From Parvularculaceae bacterium (GTDB lineage: Bacteria; Pseudomonadota; Alphaproteobacteria; Caulobacterales; Parvularculaceae): a stretch of 64,000 nt of DNA. Of the stretch, positions 41,670 through 51,382 are shown in pieces. The position numbers and the translations under genes are program-made. Within the stretch, counting starts at the first letter, position 1; every line of letters begins with the position of its first letter. The stretch is taken from positions 462,141 through 526,140 of the forward strand of contig JANQSJ010000008.1 in assembly GCA_028284065.1 (NCBI GenBank). Direction: 5' to 3'. The notes under the pieces are model-generated. The model saw nothing but the letters and a program-made list of their open reading frames with translations, had not been told where the DNA came from and did not search any database.

Positions 41670-42278
41670 ATGGTCATGGATATGGAAAACCGCGCCTCCA
41701 CCGCCCAGCGCAAGACCCGCGAAACGGACGTCTTCGTGGCCGTCGATCTCGATGGCTCGGGCGATTACGACATAGAGACGGGAATCGGGTTTTTCGACCA
41801 CATGATGGAGGCGTTCGCCAAGCACGCCTCCCTCGACCTTAAGATCCGGGCCGAGGGCGATCTCCATGTCGACATGCACCACACGGTGGAGGATGTCGGC
41901 ATCGTGCTCGGCCAGGCCTGCGCCCAGGCGCTCGGCGATATGGCCGGCATCAGGCGCTTCGGCGCGGCCTATGTGCCGATGGACGAGACCCTGTCGCGCG
42001 CGACGATCGACGCTTCCAAGCGGCCCTACCTCATCTGGCGCGTCGCCATTCCGCGCCCGAAGATCGGCGAGATGGACACCGAGCTCTTCAAGGAATGGTT
42101 CCACGCCTTCGCCATGAACGCAGGGCTCTGCCTGCATGTGGAGAACCTCTACGGCGAGAACTCGCACCACATCGTCGAAAGCTGCTTCAAGGCGACCGCC
42201 CGGGCGTTCCGGCAGGCGGTTGAGACCGACCCGCGCGCCGGCGGCGCGACGCCGTCCACGAAAGGCGCGCTTGGCTAG
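41670..42278 (+). CDS. hisB: Imidazoleglycerol-phosphate dehydratase
   Basis: 202 residues. It dehydrates imidazole-glycerol phosphate in histidine synthesis. Manganese-binding motifs: [25 protein letters not shown] and [12 protein letters not shown]. Monofunctional, as usual in alphaproteobacteria. First gene of the his cluster hisB-hisH-hisA-(CHAD)-hisF-hisE; a 286-bp gap with a REP-like element separates it from hisH. Confidence 0.96.
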   Translation: MVMDMENRASTAQRKTRETDVFVAVDLDGSGDYDIETGIGFFDHMMEAFAKHASLDLKIRAEGDLHVDMHHTVEDVGIVLGQACAQALGDMAGIRRFGAAYVPMDETLSRATIDASKRPYLIWRVAIPRPKIGEMDTELFKEWFHAFAMNAGLCLHVENLYGENSHHIVESCFKATARAFRQAVETDPRAGGATPSTKGALG

Positions 42279-42316
42279 GCCCGGGGGCGGCGCCTTCCCA
42301 AAGAAACGTTTCAAAG

Positions 42317-42431
42317 CCTCATCCTGAGGAGCGCCGCGCAAGCGGCGCGTCCCGAAGGACAACCGCAGAATGTAGCCTTCGCTGCTATCCTTCGGGACGC
42401 GCGAGCCATGCTCGCGCTCCTCAGGATGAGG
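42317..42431. repeat. Long near-perfect inverted repeat (REP/BIME-like)
   Basis: The left arm from 42317 (CCTCATCCTGAGGAGCG ... GCGTCCCGAAGGA) is mirrored by the right arm ending at 42431 (TCCTTCGGGACGC ... GCGCTCCTCAGGATGAGG). Each arm also has a local hairpin (GCCGC-GCAA-GCGGC and GCGAGC-CAT-GCTCGC). The centre 42360-42387 is unpaired. It sits between hisB and hisH and may change expression within the operon. Confidence 0.9.
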
Positions 42432-42564
42432 CGATTGAGGCGCGGCGCCGCCGGCGAGAATGAAACCTCGGTCGTGACCTGCGGCCTAACCTCGATCGCT
42501 CTCAGCTTGCGCTTCGCGCGGCCCGCCCCTATCCCCGCCCCTCCTTCCGGTTGGATCGGTCAGA

Positions 42565-43218
42565 ATGGGCGAAAGCGTCGCGATCATTGATTACGGCTCC
42601 GGCAATCTGCGCTCGGTCCAGAAAGCGTTGGAGCGCGCGGGCGCCGAGCAGGGTCTCGCAACCCGCATCGTCATCTCTTCAGACGCCGCGGAGGTCGCCC
42701 GGGCCGACCGTATCGTGCTTCCTGGCGTTGGCGCGTTTCGCGCGTGTTTTCAAGGTCTTAGCGCCCTGCCCGGCATGCTCGACGCGCTGGAGCACAGCGT
42801 CCGGCGGGCCGGTCGGCCGTTCCTCGGCGTCTGCGTCGGAATGCAGCTTCTCGCCGCGCGCGGGCATGAGTATGGCCTGAGCGACGGCCTTGGCTGGATT
42901 GACGGCGACGTGCGCCCCCTCGCCGATTTGCCAAGCGTTGCCGATGCCGACTTGCGCGTGCCGCACATGGGCTGGAACGATGTCGCTTTCGCAGCTAGCG
43001 GCGGCTTTGGCGCGGGCGCGCCGCGGGCGTTCTATTTCGCCCATTCCTATCATTTCGATGTCGAGAAGACCGACGATGTCATAGCCTCCACAGACTATGG
43101 CGGCCGCATCGCCACTGGCGTGCGCAAGGACAACATTCTGGGGTTTCAGTTCCACCCGGAGAAAAGCCAGGCGGCCGGGATAGCTCTTCTCGCGGATTTT
43201 CTGAGGTGGCGGCCATGA
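42565..43218 (+). CDS. hisH: Imidazole glycerol phosphate synthase, glutamine amidotransferase subunit
   Basis: 217 residues, class I amidotransferase. Nucleophile Cys90 in [10 protein letters not shown]; His and Glu in [10 protein letters not shown] near the C-terminus; [16 protein letters not shown] at the N-terminus. It feeds ammonia to HisF. Its stop overlaps the hisA start as ATGA. Confidence 0.97.
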   Translation: MGESVAIIDYGSGNLRSVQKALERAGAEQGLATRIVISSDAAEVARADRIVLPGVGAFRACFQGLSALPGMLDALEHSVRRAGRPFLGVCVGMQLLAARGHEYGLSDGLGWIDGDVRPLADLPSVADADLRVPHMGWNDVAFAASGGFGAGAPRAFYFAHSYHFDVEKTDDVIASTDYGGRIATGVRKDNILGFQFHPEKSQAAGIALLADFLRWRP

Positions 43219-43955
43219 CGGCGGCGCCGTTCGAAATCTGGCCGGCGATCGACCTGAAGGGCGGGCGTTGCGTGCGGCTTCTGCATGGCGATCTCGACGC
43301 CGAAACGGTCTATAATGACGACCCGGCGGCGCAGGCGGCGGCGTTCGCCGCGGCCGGGTATGACCGCCTGCATGTGGTGGACCTTGACGGCGCGGTGGCG
43401 GGCGCGGCGCGCAACGCCGCTGCTGTTGAAGGAATCGTAGGCGCATTTTCGGGGCCGAAACAGCTTGGCGGCGGCGTGCGCGACATGGCCGGCGTCGATC
43501 GCTGGCTCGGCGCCGGCGTCGACCGCGTCATTCTGGGCACGGCCGCGGTGCGCGATCCGGACTTCGTTCGCGAGGCGGCGCGCGCGCATCCCGGAGGGAT
43601 CGTCGTCGGGATTGACGCGAAAGACGACGAGGTAAAGGTGGACGGCTGGCTGGAAGGCGCGGGGACAACCCCCATTGAGGTGGCGAAGCGCTTCGAGGAC
43701 GCTGGCGTCGCCGCCATTGTGTATACGGACATTTCCCGCGATGGGGCGCTTACGGGCGTCAATGTGGAGGCGACGGCCGCGCTCGCCGCCGCGTTGTCCA
43801 TACCGGTCATCGCGTCTGGCGGCGTTGCGGGGGCGGGCGACATCGCCGCGCTCGCGCGGCGGCCGGAAGGGATCGCCGGGGCGATTGCGGGCAGGGCGCT
43901 TTATGACGGACGCCTCACCGCCGCCGATGCGTTCGCCGCGGCCCGGAGGGGGTGA
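43215..43955 (+). CDS. hisA: ProFAR isomerase
   Basis: 246-residue TIM barrel. Catalytic Asp in [13 protein letters not shown] and second Asp in YTDISRDG; phosphate-binding loops LGGGVRD and ASGGVAG. It converts ProFAR to PRFAR in histidine synthesis. ATG in the ATGA overlap chosen as start. Its stop overlaps the GTG of the following CHAD-like gene. Confidence 0.96.
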   Translation: MTAAPFEIWPAIDLKGGRCVRLLHGDLDAETVYNDDPAAQAAAFAAAGYDRLHVVDLDGAVAGAARNAAAVEGIVGAFSGPKQLGGGVRDMAGVDRWLGAGVDRVILGTAAVRDPDFVREAARAHPGGIVVGIDAKDDEVKVDGWLEGAGTTPIEVAKRFEDAGVAAIVYTDISRDGALTGVNVEATAALAAALSIPVIASGGVAGAGDIAALARRPEGIAGAIAGRALYDGRLTAADAFAAARRG

Positions 43956-45694
43956 GGGACGTGTCTTCCCCCCCGTCTCTTCCGGATGCGCGCACGCTGT
44001 TTCTCAGCGGTCCGACTGCGGACATATCGGGCCTTGCGCAGTTCTGCGGGGCTCGCGGGAAGGGTCCGAAGAGCGGAAAAGGCGCTGATGCGGACGACGC
44101 CCGCCTCACCGCGCGCCGACCCTGGCGGCGAATTGAGGCGACGTCTTACGACACGGCCGCAGGCGGCCTCGGGCGCGGGCGGCGCGCGCTGGATGTTTTT
44201 CAGCATGGAAACGAAACCTCCCTGCGGCTTTTCGTATGGGCGAGGGACGACTGGCGCGTGGTCGAACGGCGCCTGCCAGCGCCGGCCGGATTTGCGACCG
44301 CCGGACCTTTGGCGGACGGCGCGTTGTCGGCTGCGGCGATACTCGACAGGCTTGACCGCGCGGACCGCGAAGAGGCGCTCGGCGCGCTCAGCCTCTCGCC
44401 CGGCGATGCGCTTGCGCCCATCGCCGCGTTGCGCGCCGACGAGGCCGTCGCCGTCTCCATCCTCGGCGAGGCGATCATCGAAGCGACGCTCGTGGTCGGC
44501 CGCGTCGACGTTGAGGACGGGATTGGCGGCTATGAGGGCGACGCCTCGCCCGTCGGCCTCGCCCGCATTTGCCTCTTGAAAGGGCCGGCCGACGAGCTTT
44601 TCAGTTACGCCCGCGCAGCGATCCGCGCGTCGGCCGGGCGGATCGCTCCTGCGGCGGGGGAAAAAGCGCACTGGCGCGGCGCATCGCGGGCCAGCGATCT
44701 TACAAAGCCGCGGAAGGTCCGCATCGACCCAAATGGCGACGCCGCCGCTGCGCTCGCCGAAGGGCTCTCGGCGTCCGCGGCGCGGCTCGCTGAATTGCGG
44801 GGGCCGCTTTCCCTGGCGCGCGACCCTGAGGCGGCGCGGCAGGCGCGCGTCGCCTTGCGGCGTCTACGGACGTTTGAGCGTGTCTACCGCGGCGCGGTCG
44901 GGGGCAGGGGCCTCAGGCGCATCGCGAAGCGCGCAGGCCGGCTCGCCCGCGTCATCGGCGGCGCGCGAGACTGGGACGTTTTTCTCGGCGCGACGCTGTC
45001 CGAGCTTGAGGCGAGCGGGTTCGATCCCAAGGGCGCCGCGCGCCTCAACGCCGCCGCGGGAAAGGCCAGAGACGCCGCATGGCGCGCCGTCCATGCTGAA
45101 GTCTCTTCGCCGGACTACCCATTGCTCGTCCTCGACACGCTTGAGGCGGCGAGCGCGCAACAATGGCGCAAGGGCGCAGCCGACGATCTGTCTGCGGATG
45201 TCCGCGCGTTCGCTGACGCCGCGCTCGACGTCGCCTTTGGCGAGGCCCACGCGATCGCCGACGAGATTCCGCCAGGGGATGAGGCGGGCCTTCACGATCT
45301 GCGTCTTGCGCTGAAGCGGTTTCGCTACGCGGCGCAGGCGTTTAGAGACATCTATCCGCGTGAGTCGCGCAAGCCCTATTTCCAGGCGATGAGCGCGTTG
45401 CAGGAGCGTCTAGGCGCGCTCAACGACGCGGTGGTGGCGCAGGGCCTCGCGCTGGAGGCGGCGAAGGGCGGCGGCCGGCCCGCCGCGCGCGCCGCGGGCT
45501 ATGTTTGCGGGCGCGCCGCGGAACGCGCCGCGCGCGCCGCCGACGCTGCGTGGGACGAGTGGCGCGCGCTCGCCGGGACGCCGCGATACTGGCGCGCCGC
45601 GCCGGTATCGGATGACAGCGCGAACGCGAATGAGGCGCCTGAAGTGATCTCGACGGCGCCTTTCAAGGCGGGAGCGGCCCCACGCGAATGCTGA
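43952..45694 (+). CDS. Degenerate CYTH plus CHAD domain protein inside the his operon
   Basis: 580 residues starting at GTG overlapping the hisA stop. C-terminal half (about 265-555): CHAD domain with [19 protein letters not shown] and [24 protein letters not shown] domains bind polyphosphate with such basic helices. The His normally before the first RVALRRLR is Ala here, while the second His is kept. The N-terminal half resembles a worn CYTH (triphosphate tunnel) domain: [14 protein letters not shown] and [20 protein letters not shown], but the acidic metal-binding residues appear lost. Its 3' end overlaps hisF by 7 nt, so it is translated with the histidine genes. A link to polyphosphate or phosphate status is inference. 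Confidence 0.8.
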   Translation: MRDVSSPPSLPDARTLFLSGPTADISGLAQFCGARGKGPKSGKGADADDARLTARRPWRRIEATSYDTAAGGLGRGRRALDVFQHGNETSLRLFVWARDDWRVVERRLPAPAGFATAGPLADGALSAAAILDRLDRADREEALGALSLSPGDALAPIAALRADEAVAVSILGEAIIEATLVVGRVDVEDGIGGYEGDASPVGLARICLLKGPADELFSYARAAIRASAGRIAPAAGEKAHWRGASRASDLTKPRKVRIDPNGDAAAALAEGLSASAARLAELRGPLSLARDPEAARQARVALRRLRTFERVYRGAVGGRGLRRIAKRAGRLARVIGGARDWDVFLGATLSELEASGFDPKGAARLNAAAGKARDAAWRAVHAEVSSPDYPLLVLDTLEAASAQQWRKGAADDLSADVRAFADAALDVAFGEAHAIADEIPPGDEAGLHDLRLALKRFRYAAQAFRDIYPRESRKPYFQAMSALQERLGALNDAVVAQGLALEAAKGGGRPAARAAGYVCGRAAERAARAADAAWDEWRALAGTPRYWRAAPVSDDSANANEAPEVISTAPFKAGAAPREC

Positions 45695-46491
45695 AAACGC
45701 GGATCATCCCATGCCTCGACGTGAAGAACGGCCGCGTCGTCAAAGGCGTCCAGTTCGTGGACTTGCGCGACGCCGGCGACCCGGTCGAGGCGGCGGTCGC
45801 CTATGACGCGGCGGGCGCTGACGAGCTTTGCTTTCTCGACATTTCGGCGAGCCACGAGGGCAGGGGCGTTTTGCTCGACGCGGTGGCGGAAGTCGCGGAG
45901 CGCTGTTTCATGCCATTGACGGTCGGCGGCGGCGTTCGGTCTACGGAGGATGTGCGCCAGATACTGCTGGCCGGCGCGGACAAGGCGGCCATCAACACCG
46001 CCGCGATCAAACGGCCGGCGCTGATCACGGAGGCGGCGGAGCGATTCGGCGCGCAGTGCGTCGTCGTCGCGATTGATGCGCGTCGCGTGGGCGAGGGCCG
46101 GTGGGAGTGCTTCACCCATGGCGGCCGCGAGCCGACGGGGGTGGACGCGGTGGCGTTCGCTACGGAGGCCGCGGCGCGCGGGGCCGGCGAGATCCTCCTG
46201 ACGTCAATGGACGCCGATGGCTCGCGCGCCGGCTTTGACATCGCGCTCACCCGCGCAGTGGTGGAGGCGACGCCCGTGCCGGTCATTGCGTCGGGCGGCG
46301 CAGGCGCGCTTTCGCACCTTGTTGAGGCGGTGGTGGACGGACGCGCGAGCGCGGTCCTCGCGGCGTCGATCTTCCACTTCGGCGACCATACGATCGCCGA
46401 GGCGCGCGCCGCGCTCGCCGCCGCGGGCGCGCCAGTTCGAGAGATACCTGTCCGAGAGGTGGACGCGCGGGCGATGGCGGAGGAGAGCTGA
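45688..46491 (+). CDS. hisF: Imidazole glycerol phosphate synthase, cyclase subunit
   Basis: 267-residue TIM barrel. Catalytic Asp in [14 protein letters not shown] and in [17 protein letters not shown] and ASGGAGAL bind phosphate. With HisH it makes imidazole-glycerol phosphate and AICAR from PRFAR. It overlaps the CHAD-like gene upstream and is followed by hisE after 2 nt. Confidence 0.97.
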   Translation: MLKTRIIPCLDVKNGRVVKGVQFVDLRDAGDPVEAAVAYDAAGADELCFLDISASHEGRGVLLDAVAEVAERCFMPLTVGGGVRSTEDVRQILLAGADKAAINTAAIKRPALITEAAERFGAQCVVVAIDARRVGEGRWECFTHGGREPTGVDAVAFATEAAARGAGEILLTSMDADGSRAGFDIALTRAVVEATPVPVIASGGAGALSHLVEAVVDGRASAVLAASIFHFGDHTIAEARAALAAAGAPVREIPVREVDARAMAEES

Positions 46492-46493
46492 AG

Positions 46494-46820
46494 ATGGCCG
46501 AGGAAACAATCGGCGCGGCGCTTGATGCGCTTGTCGCCACGGTCAAGGCGCGCAAAGGCGCGTCGCCCGATCAATCGTACACGGCGAAACTCCTGTCCGA
46601 TGGCGTCAATCGCTGCGCCCAGAAGCTCGGCGAGGAGGCGGTCGAAGCGGCGATCGCCGCGGCGTCGGGCGAGAAAGAAGCGCTCGCCGGCGAGGCGGCG
46701 GACGTTCTTTTTCACCTTGCGGTCCTGCTCGCTGCGGCGGGGGTCGAGCCCGGCGACGTCGCGAACGAGCTGGCGCGCCGGCGCGGCGTTTCCGGGCTGG
46801 AGGAAAAAGCGGGCCGCTGA
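46494..46820 (+). CDS. hisE: Phosphoribosyl-ATP pyrophosphatase
   Basis: 108-residue MazG-fold enzyme, second step of histidine synthesis. Motifs: SYTAKLLSDG, QKLGEEAVEAAIAAASG and EKEALAGEAADVLFHLAVLL (the ExxED-like metal site). Last gene of the his cluster. Elsewhere hisI is a separate gene; it is not in the window. Confidence 0.96.
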   Translation: MAEETIGAALDALVATVKARKGASPDQSYTAKLLSDGVNRCAQKLGEEAVEAAIAAASGEKEALAGEAADVLFHLAVLLAAAGVEPGDVANELARRRGVSGLEEKAGR

Positions 46821-46892
46821 GCGGAACCGTTGCGCGGACGGACCATGAGCGTAGCATCGCGCCCAAAGCCGGACCAGTTAAAGGAGAATTCC

Positions 46893-47897
46893 ATGGCTCA
46901 AGACACCGCAATCGATCGCCGCAGGCTTCTGGTGGGCGCCGGCGTCGGCGCAGTGGCTGCGGCCGCCGGGCCGCGCGTCATTGCGGCGGATGCGAAGGCC
47001 CCCGACCTTTCGGGAAAATCGATCCTTATCACCGGCACGTCATCGGGCTTCGGCCGTCTTGGGGCGGAACATTACGCGCGTCTCGGCGCCAAGGTCTTCG
47101 CGACCATGCGCAACGTTCCGCGGCCGGAAGCCGAGGAGCTGCGCGATCTTGCGTCCACGGACAAGCTCGACATCGAGGTCATCGAAATCGATGTGCGCTC
47201 CGACGAGCAGGTGGCGGCCGGCGTCGCCAAGGCGGAAAAAATGGCCGGCGGCGCGCTCGACGTGCTCGTCAACAATGCGGGCATCGGCCTTGGCGGGCCG
47301 ATCGAAGTGCAGGACATGGAGGCGACTGAGCTCATCTTCGACACCAATGTCTTCGGCTGCCACCGCATGGCGCGCGCCGCGCTGCCGGCGATGCGCGCGG
47401 CGAAGCAGGGCCAGATCTTCCAGATTTCCTCCCAGCTCGGCCGCGTCATTCTGCCAGGCTTCGGACAATACTCGCCGACCAAGTTCGCGCTTGAGGCGAT
47501 GAGCGAGCAGATGGCCTATGAGCTTGTTCCGCACGGCGTCGACGTGACGATCATCCAGCCTGGCGGCTATCCGACCAAGGTGTTCCGCAACGCCAATATT
47601 CTCTCCGGCGTTCTTAAGGAGCGTACGGATGATGGCCTCATTGCGGCGTACCCGGAGCTGACGTCGCAGATGGGCGCATCGGGCGATGGCGGCGGGTCGA
47701 CCGATCCAATGGACATCCCTCGCGCGATCGCGGAGATCATCGCCATGCCGCGCGGCCAGCGGCCCTTGCGGCGTCCGGTGCATCCGGCGCGCCGGCCGCA
47801 GGAGACCATCAATGCGGTCTCCGCCGAGACCCAAGTTGCGATGCTCGGCGGCTCGCCCTACGGCCCGTGGGTGAAGGACGTGCACAACAAGTCGTAG
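46893..47897 (+). CDS. Tat-exported short-chain dehydrogenase/reductase
   Basis: 334 residues with AAAGGAG before ATG 46893. N-terminal Tat signal DRRRLLVGAGVGAVAAAAG. Classic SDR core: TGTSSGFG cofactor loop, NNAG, Ser in QISSQLG, catalytic YSPTK. An exported SDR is unusual because NAD(P)H is cytosolic, so the enzyme would have to carry a bound cofactor across the Tat pathway. Substrate unknown. A strong terminator follows. Confidence 0.85.
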   Translation: MAQDTAIDRRRLLVGAGVGAVAAAAGPRVIAADAKAPDLSGKSILITGTSSGFGRLGAEHYARLGAKVFATMRNVPRPEAEELRDLASTDKLDIEVIEIDVRSDEQVAAGVAKAEKMAGGALDVLVNNAGIGLGGPIEVQDMEATELIFDTNVFGCHRMARAALPAMRAAKQGQIFQISSQLGRVILPGFGQYSPTKFALEAMSEQMAYELVPHGVDVTIIQPGGYPTKVFRNANILSGVLKERTDDGLIAAYPELTSQMGASGDGGGSTDPMDIPRAIAEIIAMPRGQRPLRRPVHPARRPQETINAVSAETQVAMLGGSPYGPWVKDVHNKS

Positions 47898-47900
47898 CGT

Positions 47901-47922
47901 AAGGGGGCGGCGCCCCCTTTTT
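47901..47922 (+). terminator. Rho-independent terminator
   Basis: GGGGGC-GGC-GCCCCC stem with AA on the left and TTTTT on the right (47918-47922), 3 nt after the SDR stop. On the minus strand the AAAAA/TT arrangement gives only a weak U-run, so it mainly serves the SDR gene. Confidence 0.9.
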
Positions 47923-47948
47923 ATTTCCTAGGTTGATTGCGCCTTGGC

Positions 47949-49334
47949 CTAAACAGCCAATCGGCAGACCCGCGATAGCGAGCGACGATTGACGAAGTAC
48001 AACAGTAACGTTGCGCCGATGGCAAGAAGTACGAGTACGGAGGACAGCGTATTCGCCTTGTTCAGTCCGCCTAGTTTGAAGTGAAGGAATGAAAGTGTCG
48101 AGATAGGCATCGCCGCATACATCGCGAACGTGGCGACTTCGGCCGCAAGCCCTAGCTTACCTCGCGCCTCGCCTTGTGTGCAGGTCAGGTGTTGAAACGT
48201 CAGCGGTAGCCAGAAGAATGACCGCAGGTCAAATCGATCCTGTTTCTCTGTGCGCTCATACTCATTCGCGAACGACCAGAGCGCGAGAGTGTGCTGGGAA
48301 GTAAGGACGAAAAGGATGAGCGGAACGAATGCGCCGATGAAGTTTAGCGGGATATTCAACCCAACAAGGCTCTCCCGGCCATTGTTGTTTTCAACCTCGT
48401 CTGCGCGGCGTTCGAAGGTCGCCAGCACCTGAGACAGCGGTTCATCCCAAAAGCGCAGAGCGACCTCTTTTACAATAGGCTCAAAGCCAAGCGCCTCTTC
48501 ATCGGTTAGCTTCAGCATCGGCGAGATGCCCGCCATAACCGCTCGAGACTTAGATTTGTCAAATTTCTCGGAAGATTTTACGAGGCTAACTGGATACTGC
48601 CTGGATTCCGTGACGCCGTCAGCGGTGACAAAAGTCGCGTTCAGGCGCGCTTGCCACTGGACACATTCGCCGTACGGAAACAGGTCGAAGAAAGCGCGAT
48701 CATTTTCTCTGTATACGGTTCCAAGCCCGACGCTTGAAGAAGGGATGTAAAGGTCCAAATCGAGTGAACTCACGCCGGCGCGACTGAGTTCGTGGAGTTC
48801 AACTATGATAGGCGCTAGGTCTTCAGCGTCGCACGGCGTAAACAAGTCAATCAGATCGGTGTTCATGTCTTGGATGCCGCGCTGGATCTCGTCGAGGGTT
48901 GCGCGTTCCCCTCGCGCCAAGACTGCGCCCCTTGAAGGGCCGCCCATATCGAAGGTGTAGAGTCCGGCTATCAAGGACGCGACGACGTCTGGAATAGGTT
49001 CGAGCGATTTAGTCTCCGGGCGGGCGTCAAGCGCTTCGCCGGCGTCAGAAATGATATCCGTCACTTTCTGTAGGGAACGCCTCATGAGCGTTTCGTTGTA
49101 GGCGTGGTCAAAGGCGTCGTCGAACGGACGCGCGCCATTGGGGTCGCTCATCTCGCGTCCGTGCGCGTATGTCGCGTCTAGATGGCGAATCAGCAGGTCG
49201 CGGATCTCGGCCGCGACTGTGTCTTCTTTAAGCGAAAGCGCAAAGGTAGTAGCGGCGATGCATACAAATGACAGTAGCCTCAAATAAGCGCGTGCCGCGA
49301 TGAGCGTGTCTGGCGCCATCTTTTGAGCTTTCAA
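47949..49334 (-). CDS. Orphan membrane protein, lower GC than neighbours
   Basis: 461 residues, no family recognised. One N-terminal hydrophobic helix (LLSFVCIAATTFALSL, about 20-35), a soluble region of roughly 270 residues, then three helices (IPLNFIGAFVPLILFVL; EVATFAMYAAMPISTLSFL; SSVLVLLAIGATLLLYFV). The topology looks like an extracytoplasmic domain held by N- and C-terminal anchors. The DNA is visibly less GC-rich and uses codons (for example ATA, AGT, AGA) that are rare around it, pointing to recent horizontal acquisition. It is a single gene with no mobility gene beside it. Confidence 0.7.
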   Translation of the reverse strand: MKAQKMAPDTLIAARAYLRLLSFVCIAATTFALSLKEDTVAAEIRDLLIRHLDATYAHGREMSDPNGARPFDDAFDHAYNETLMRRSLQKVTDIISDAGEALDARPETKSLEPIPDVVASLIAGLYTFDMGGPSRGAVLARGERATLDEIQRGIQDMNTDLIDLFTPCDAEDLAPIIVELHELSRAGVSSLDLDLYIPSSSVGLGTVYRENDRAFFDLFPYGECVQWQARLNATFVTADGVTESRQYPVSLVKSSEKFDKSKSRAVMAGISPMLKLTDEEALGFEPIVKEVALRFWDEPLSQVLATFERRADEVENNNGRESLVGLNIPLNFIGAFVPLILFVLTSQHTLALWSFANEYERTEKQDRFDLRSFFWLPLTFQHLTCTQGEARGKLGLAAEVATFAMYAAMPISTLSFLHFKLGGLNKANTLSSVLVLLAIGATLLLYFVNRRSLSRVCRLAV

Positions 49335-49395
49335 GTGTTCAGCGGCGCATCGCCGGCCCCGAAGGCGACCGTGTTGGGATTGGATGCGCTCGGAC

Positions 49396-50259
49396 TTACC
49401 GCCGCTCGGCTAGAAAAGCCGTATACTTTGTTTTCGCGTCCGCCGCGTCTTTTTCCGAATAGAAGTTAGGCAGGGAGGCGTCGTCGAATACGTGGTCCGC
49501 TCCCGGATAATAGACGAGGTCGATATCGTGCCCGCGGCCCGCGATCTCCTCCAGTAACGCCTTGCATTCGGGCCCATTGACGATCGAATCCTTGCCGGCG
49601 ACGAGGGCGAGCGTCGGCGGGGATATCGTCCAGTCATTGACGGTGGACCATGTGGCGCGTCCGCAATGGGGATAGACGAGGATCGCCCCGGCGATGTCCG
49701 GAACGGAAAGCCCCTTCTCGGACAGCGACGCCGGCGAGCGCTTTGACAAGTCCATGGCGAAAAGATCCATCAGCGTCCAGGCGCCGTGCGACCAGCCCGC
49801 GACGACGATGCGCGAGGGGTCGACGTCCGGGCGCTTCGCGATCAGATTCAGCGCGGCGATGACGTCGCCGGCGCGCTCCTGGGCGAGAAGCTCCTTACCC
49901 TGACAGACAGTCTGCAGCGAGGTGTCGTAGTCGATCTCGCGCGGCGTGTGGCTGTCGACGGAGATCGCCCGCCAACCGGCCTCCGCGGCGACGCTCGCCC
50001 AGTGCTCCATCAGCGGCGCGCGATACCCGGCGCAGCCATGAAACTGAACGACGGTCGGCAGGGCCGCGTCGCCGGCGCCGTCCGGCGCGGCCTCCATGCG
50101 GATGTGGTCGGCGATGAACGCCTCCTGCTCCGTCAGCGTCGATTTCGAGACGCCGCGCGCCAGGGTGTCGAGGACGAACGCCTCATTGTTCAGCGCGGCG
50201 AATGCGCCGCCGGCAAGCAGCGCGATGATGACGCCAGCGCCAATCAACCAGTTTCGCAT
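49396..50259 (-). CDS. Membrane-anchored dienelactone-hydrolase-like alpha/beta hydrolase
   Basis: 287 residues. N-terminal helix (LIGAGVIIALLAGGAFAA) as signal or anchor, then an alpha/beta hydrolase: VVQFHGCAGYRAP, nucleophile Ser in AGWSHGAW, acid in VAGKDSIVN and His in PGADHVFDD. Oxyanion HGCAGYR is typical of the DLH family. It hydrolyses an unknown ester or lactone, probably in the periplasm. Confidence 0.88.
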   Translation of the reverse strand: MRNWLIGAGVIIALLAGGAFAALNNEAFVLDTLARGVSKSTLTEQEAFIADHIRMEAAPDGAGDAALPTVVQFHGCAGYRAPLMEHWASVAAEAGWRAISVDSHTPREIDYDTSLQTVCQGKELLAQERAGDVIAALNLIAKRPDVDPSRIVVAGWSHGAWTLMDLFAMDLSKRSPASLSEKGLSVPDIAGAILVYPHCGRATWSTVNDWTISPPTLALVAGKDSIVNGPECKALLEEIAGRGHDIDLVYYPGADHVFDDASLPNFYSEKDAADAKTKYTAFLAERR

Positions 50260-50288
50260 TTTCGGCCCTCCAACTAGATTGCGCGAAC

Positions 50289-51305
50289 CTACAAAAGCCC
50301 AGCGTCTTCGGCCAGCGCCTTGAGGCTCGCCTGCGGACGCGCGCCCACATGGCTGATGACCTCCGACGCGGCGACGGCGCCGAGCCGGCCGGCGACGTCG
50401 AGCGGCCGCCTGAGCGCGAGGCCGTACAGCACGCCTGCGGCGTAGGCGTCGCCGGCGCCGGTGGTGTCCACAAGCTCCTTCGGCGGAACGGCGGCGATGT
50501 TGACGCTCGCCCCGTCGCGCGGGACGAGGCGCGAGCCTTTTTCGCTCATGGTGATGGCGGTGAGCGGGCAGAGCGCGCGCGCCGCGTCGTCGACGGCGTC
50601 TGAATTCGCCTCGAACAGCATCTCCGCCTCGACGGCGTTGGCGAAGAGAATGTCCACATGCTGAGGAATAAAGTCGAGGAGCGCGTCCCTGTTCCGCTCC
50701 ACGACAAATCCGTCGGAGAGGGTGAGGGCGAGCTTGCGGCCGGCCTTGCGCGCGGCCTCGCCCGCCTTGGCGAAAGCGTCCCGCGCGCCCGGCTGTTCGA
50801 AGAGATAGCCTTCAAGATAGGTGATGGCGGCGGACGCGACGAAGTCATCCGCCACGTCGTCGGGCCCCACCGCGCCGGCGGCGCCAAGGAACGTCGCCAT
50901 GGAGCGTTGGGCGTCGGGCGTCACGTTGATGAGGGAGCGCGCCGTCGCCGGGCCGCCTGAAAGGCGCGGAACGTCAAAGGCGACGCCGAGGCTTTTCAAA
51001 TCATGGGCGAAAATGTCGCCGAGGGCGTCGTCCGCCACCTTGCCGATGAAGCCGCCCCTGCCGCCGAACGACGCGACGCAGGCGATGGTGTTCGCCGCCG
51101 AGCCCCCGGAAATCTCCATCGCCGGCGCCATGTCGCCGTAGATTGACGTCGCCCGCGCTTCGTCGATCAGCGTCATGCCGCCCTTGGCGATATCGTGCGC
51201 TTTCAGGAATGCGTCGTCTGACTGCGCCAGGACGTCGACAATGGCGTTGCCGACGCCGACGACGTGCAGCGGGGCGTCAGCGGCGGTCGGCGCTTGGTCG
51301 GCCAT
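50289..51305 (-). CDS. PfkB-family carbohydrate/adenosine kinase
   Basis: 338 residues. Ribokinase fold: VVGVGNAIVDVLAQ at the start, GGSAANTIAC for substrate binding, and VDTTGAGDAYAAGVLYGL at the C-terminus, where the Asp of GAGD is the catalytic base. This form is often annotated adenosine kinase in alphaproteobacteria; a sugar substrate is also possible. ATG 51305 has AAGGA upstream and matches the family N-terminus. It is divergent from the small lipoprotein gene. Confidence 0.88.
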   Translation of the reverse strand: MADQAPTAADAPLHVVGVGNAIVDVLAQSDDAFLKAHDIAKGGMTLIDEARATSIYGDMAPAMEISGGSAANTIACVASFGGRGGFIGKVADDALGDIFAHDLKSLGVAFDVPRLSGGPATARSLINVTPDAQRSMATFLGAAGAVGPDDVADDFVASAAITYLEGYLFEQPGARDAFAKAGEAARKAGRKLALTLSDGFVVERNRDALLDFIPQHVDILFANAVEAEMLFEANSDAVDDAARALCPLTAITMSEKGSRLVPRDGASVNIAAVPPKELVDTTGAGDAYAAGVLYGLALRRPLDVAGRLGAVAASEVISHVGARPQASLKALAEDAGLL

Positions 51306-51382
51306 GGGCGGGCGGTCCTTTTTGGAGAATTGAGGGATTGCGTGGCGCGTCGTATAGGGCGCCGGAGCGGGAGGCGACAAGC

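Noticed and set aside
41586..42362. N-terminal extension that would make HslV 442 residues long
   Set aside because: It runs antisense through hisB; HslV is normally about 180 residues and its propeptide and Thr1 are intact from 41585.
42317..42431. Possible CRISPR array
   Set aside because: It is a single long inverted repeat, not multiple direct repeats with unique spacers; no cas genes are present.
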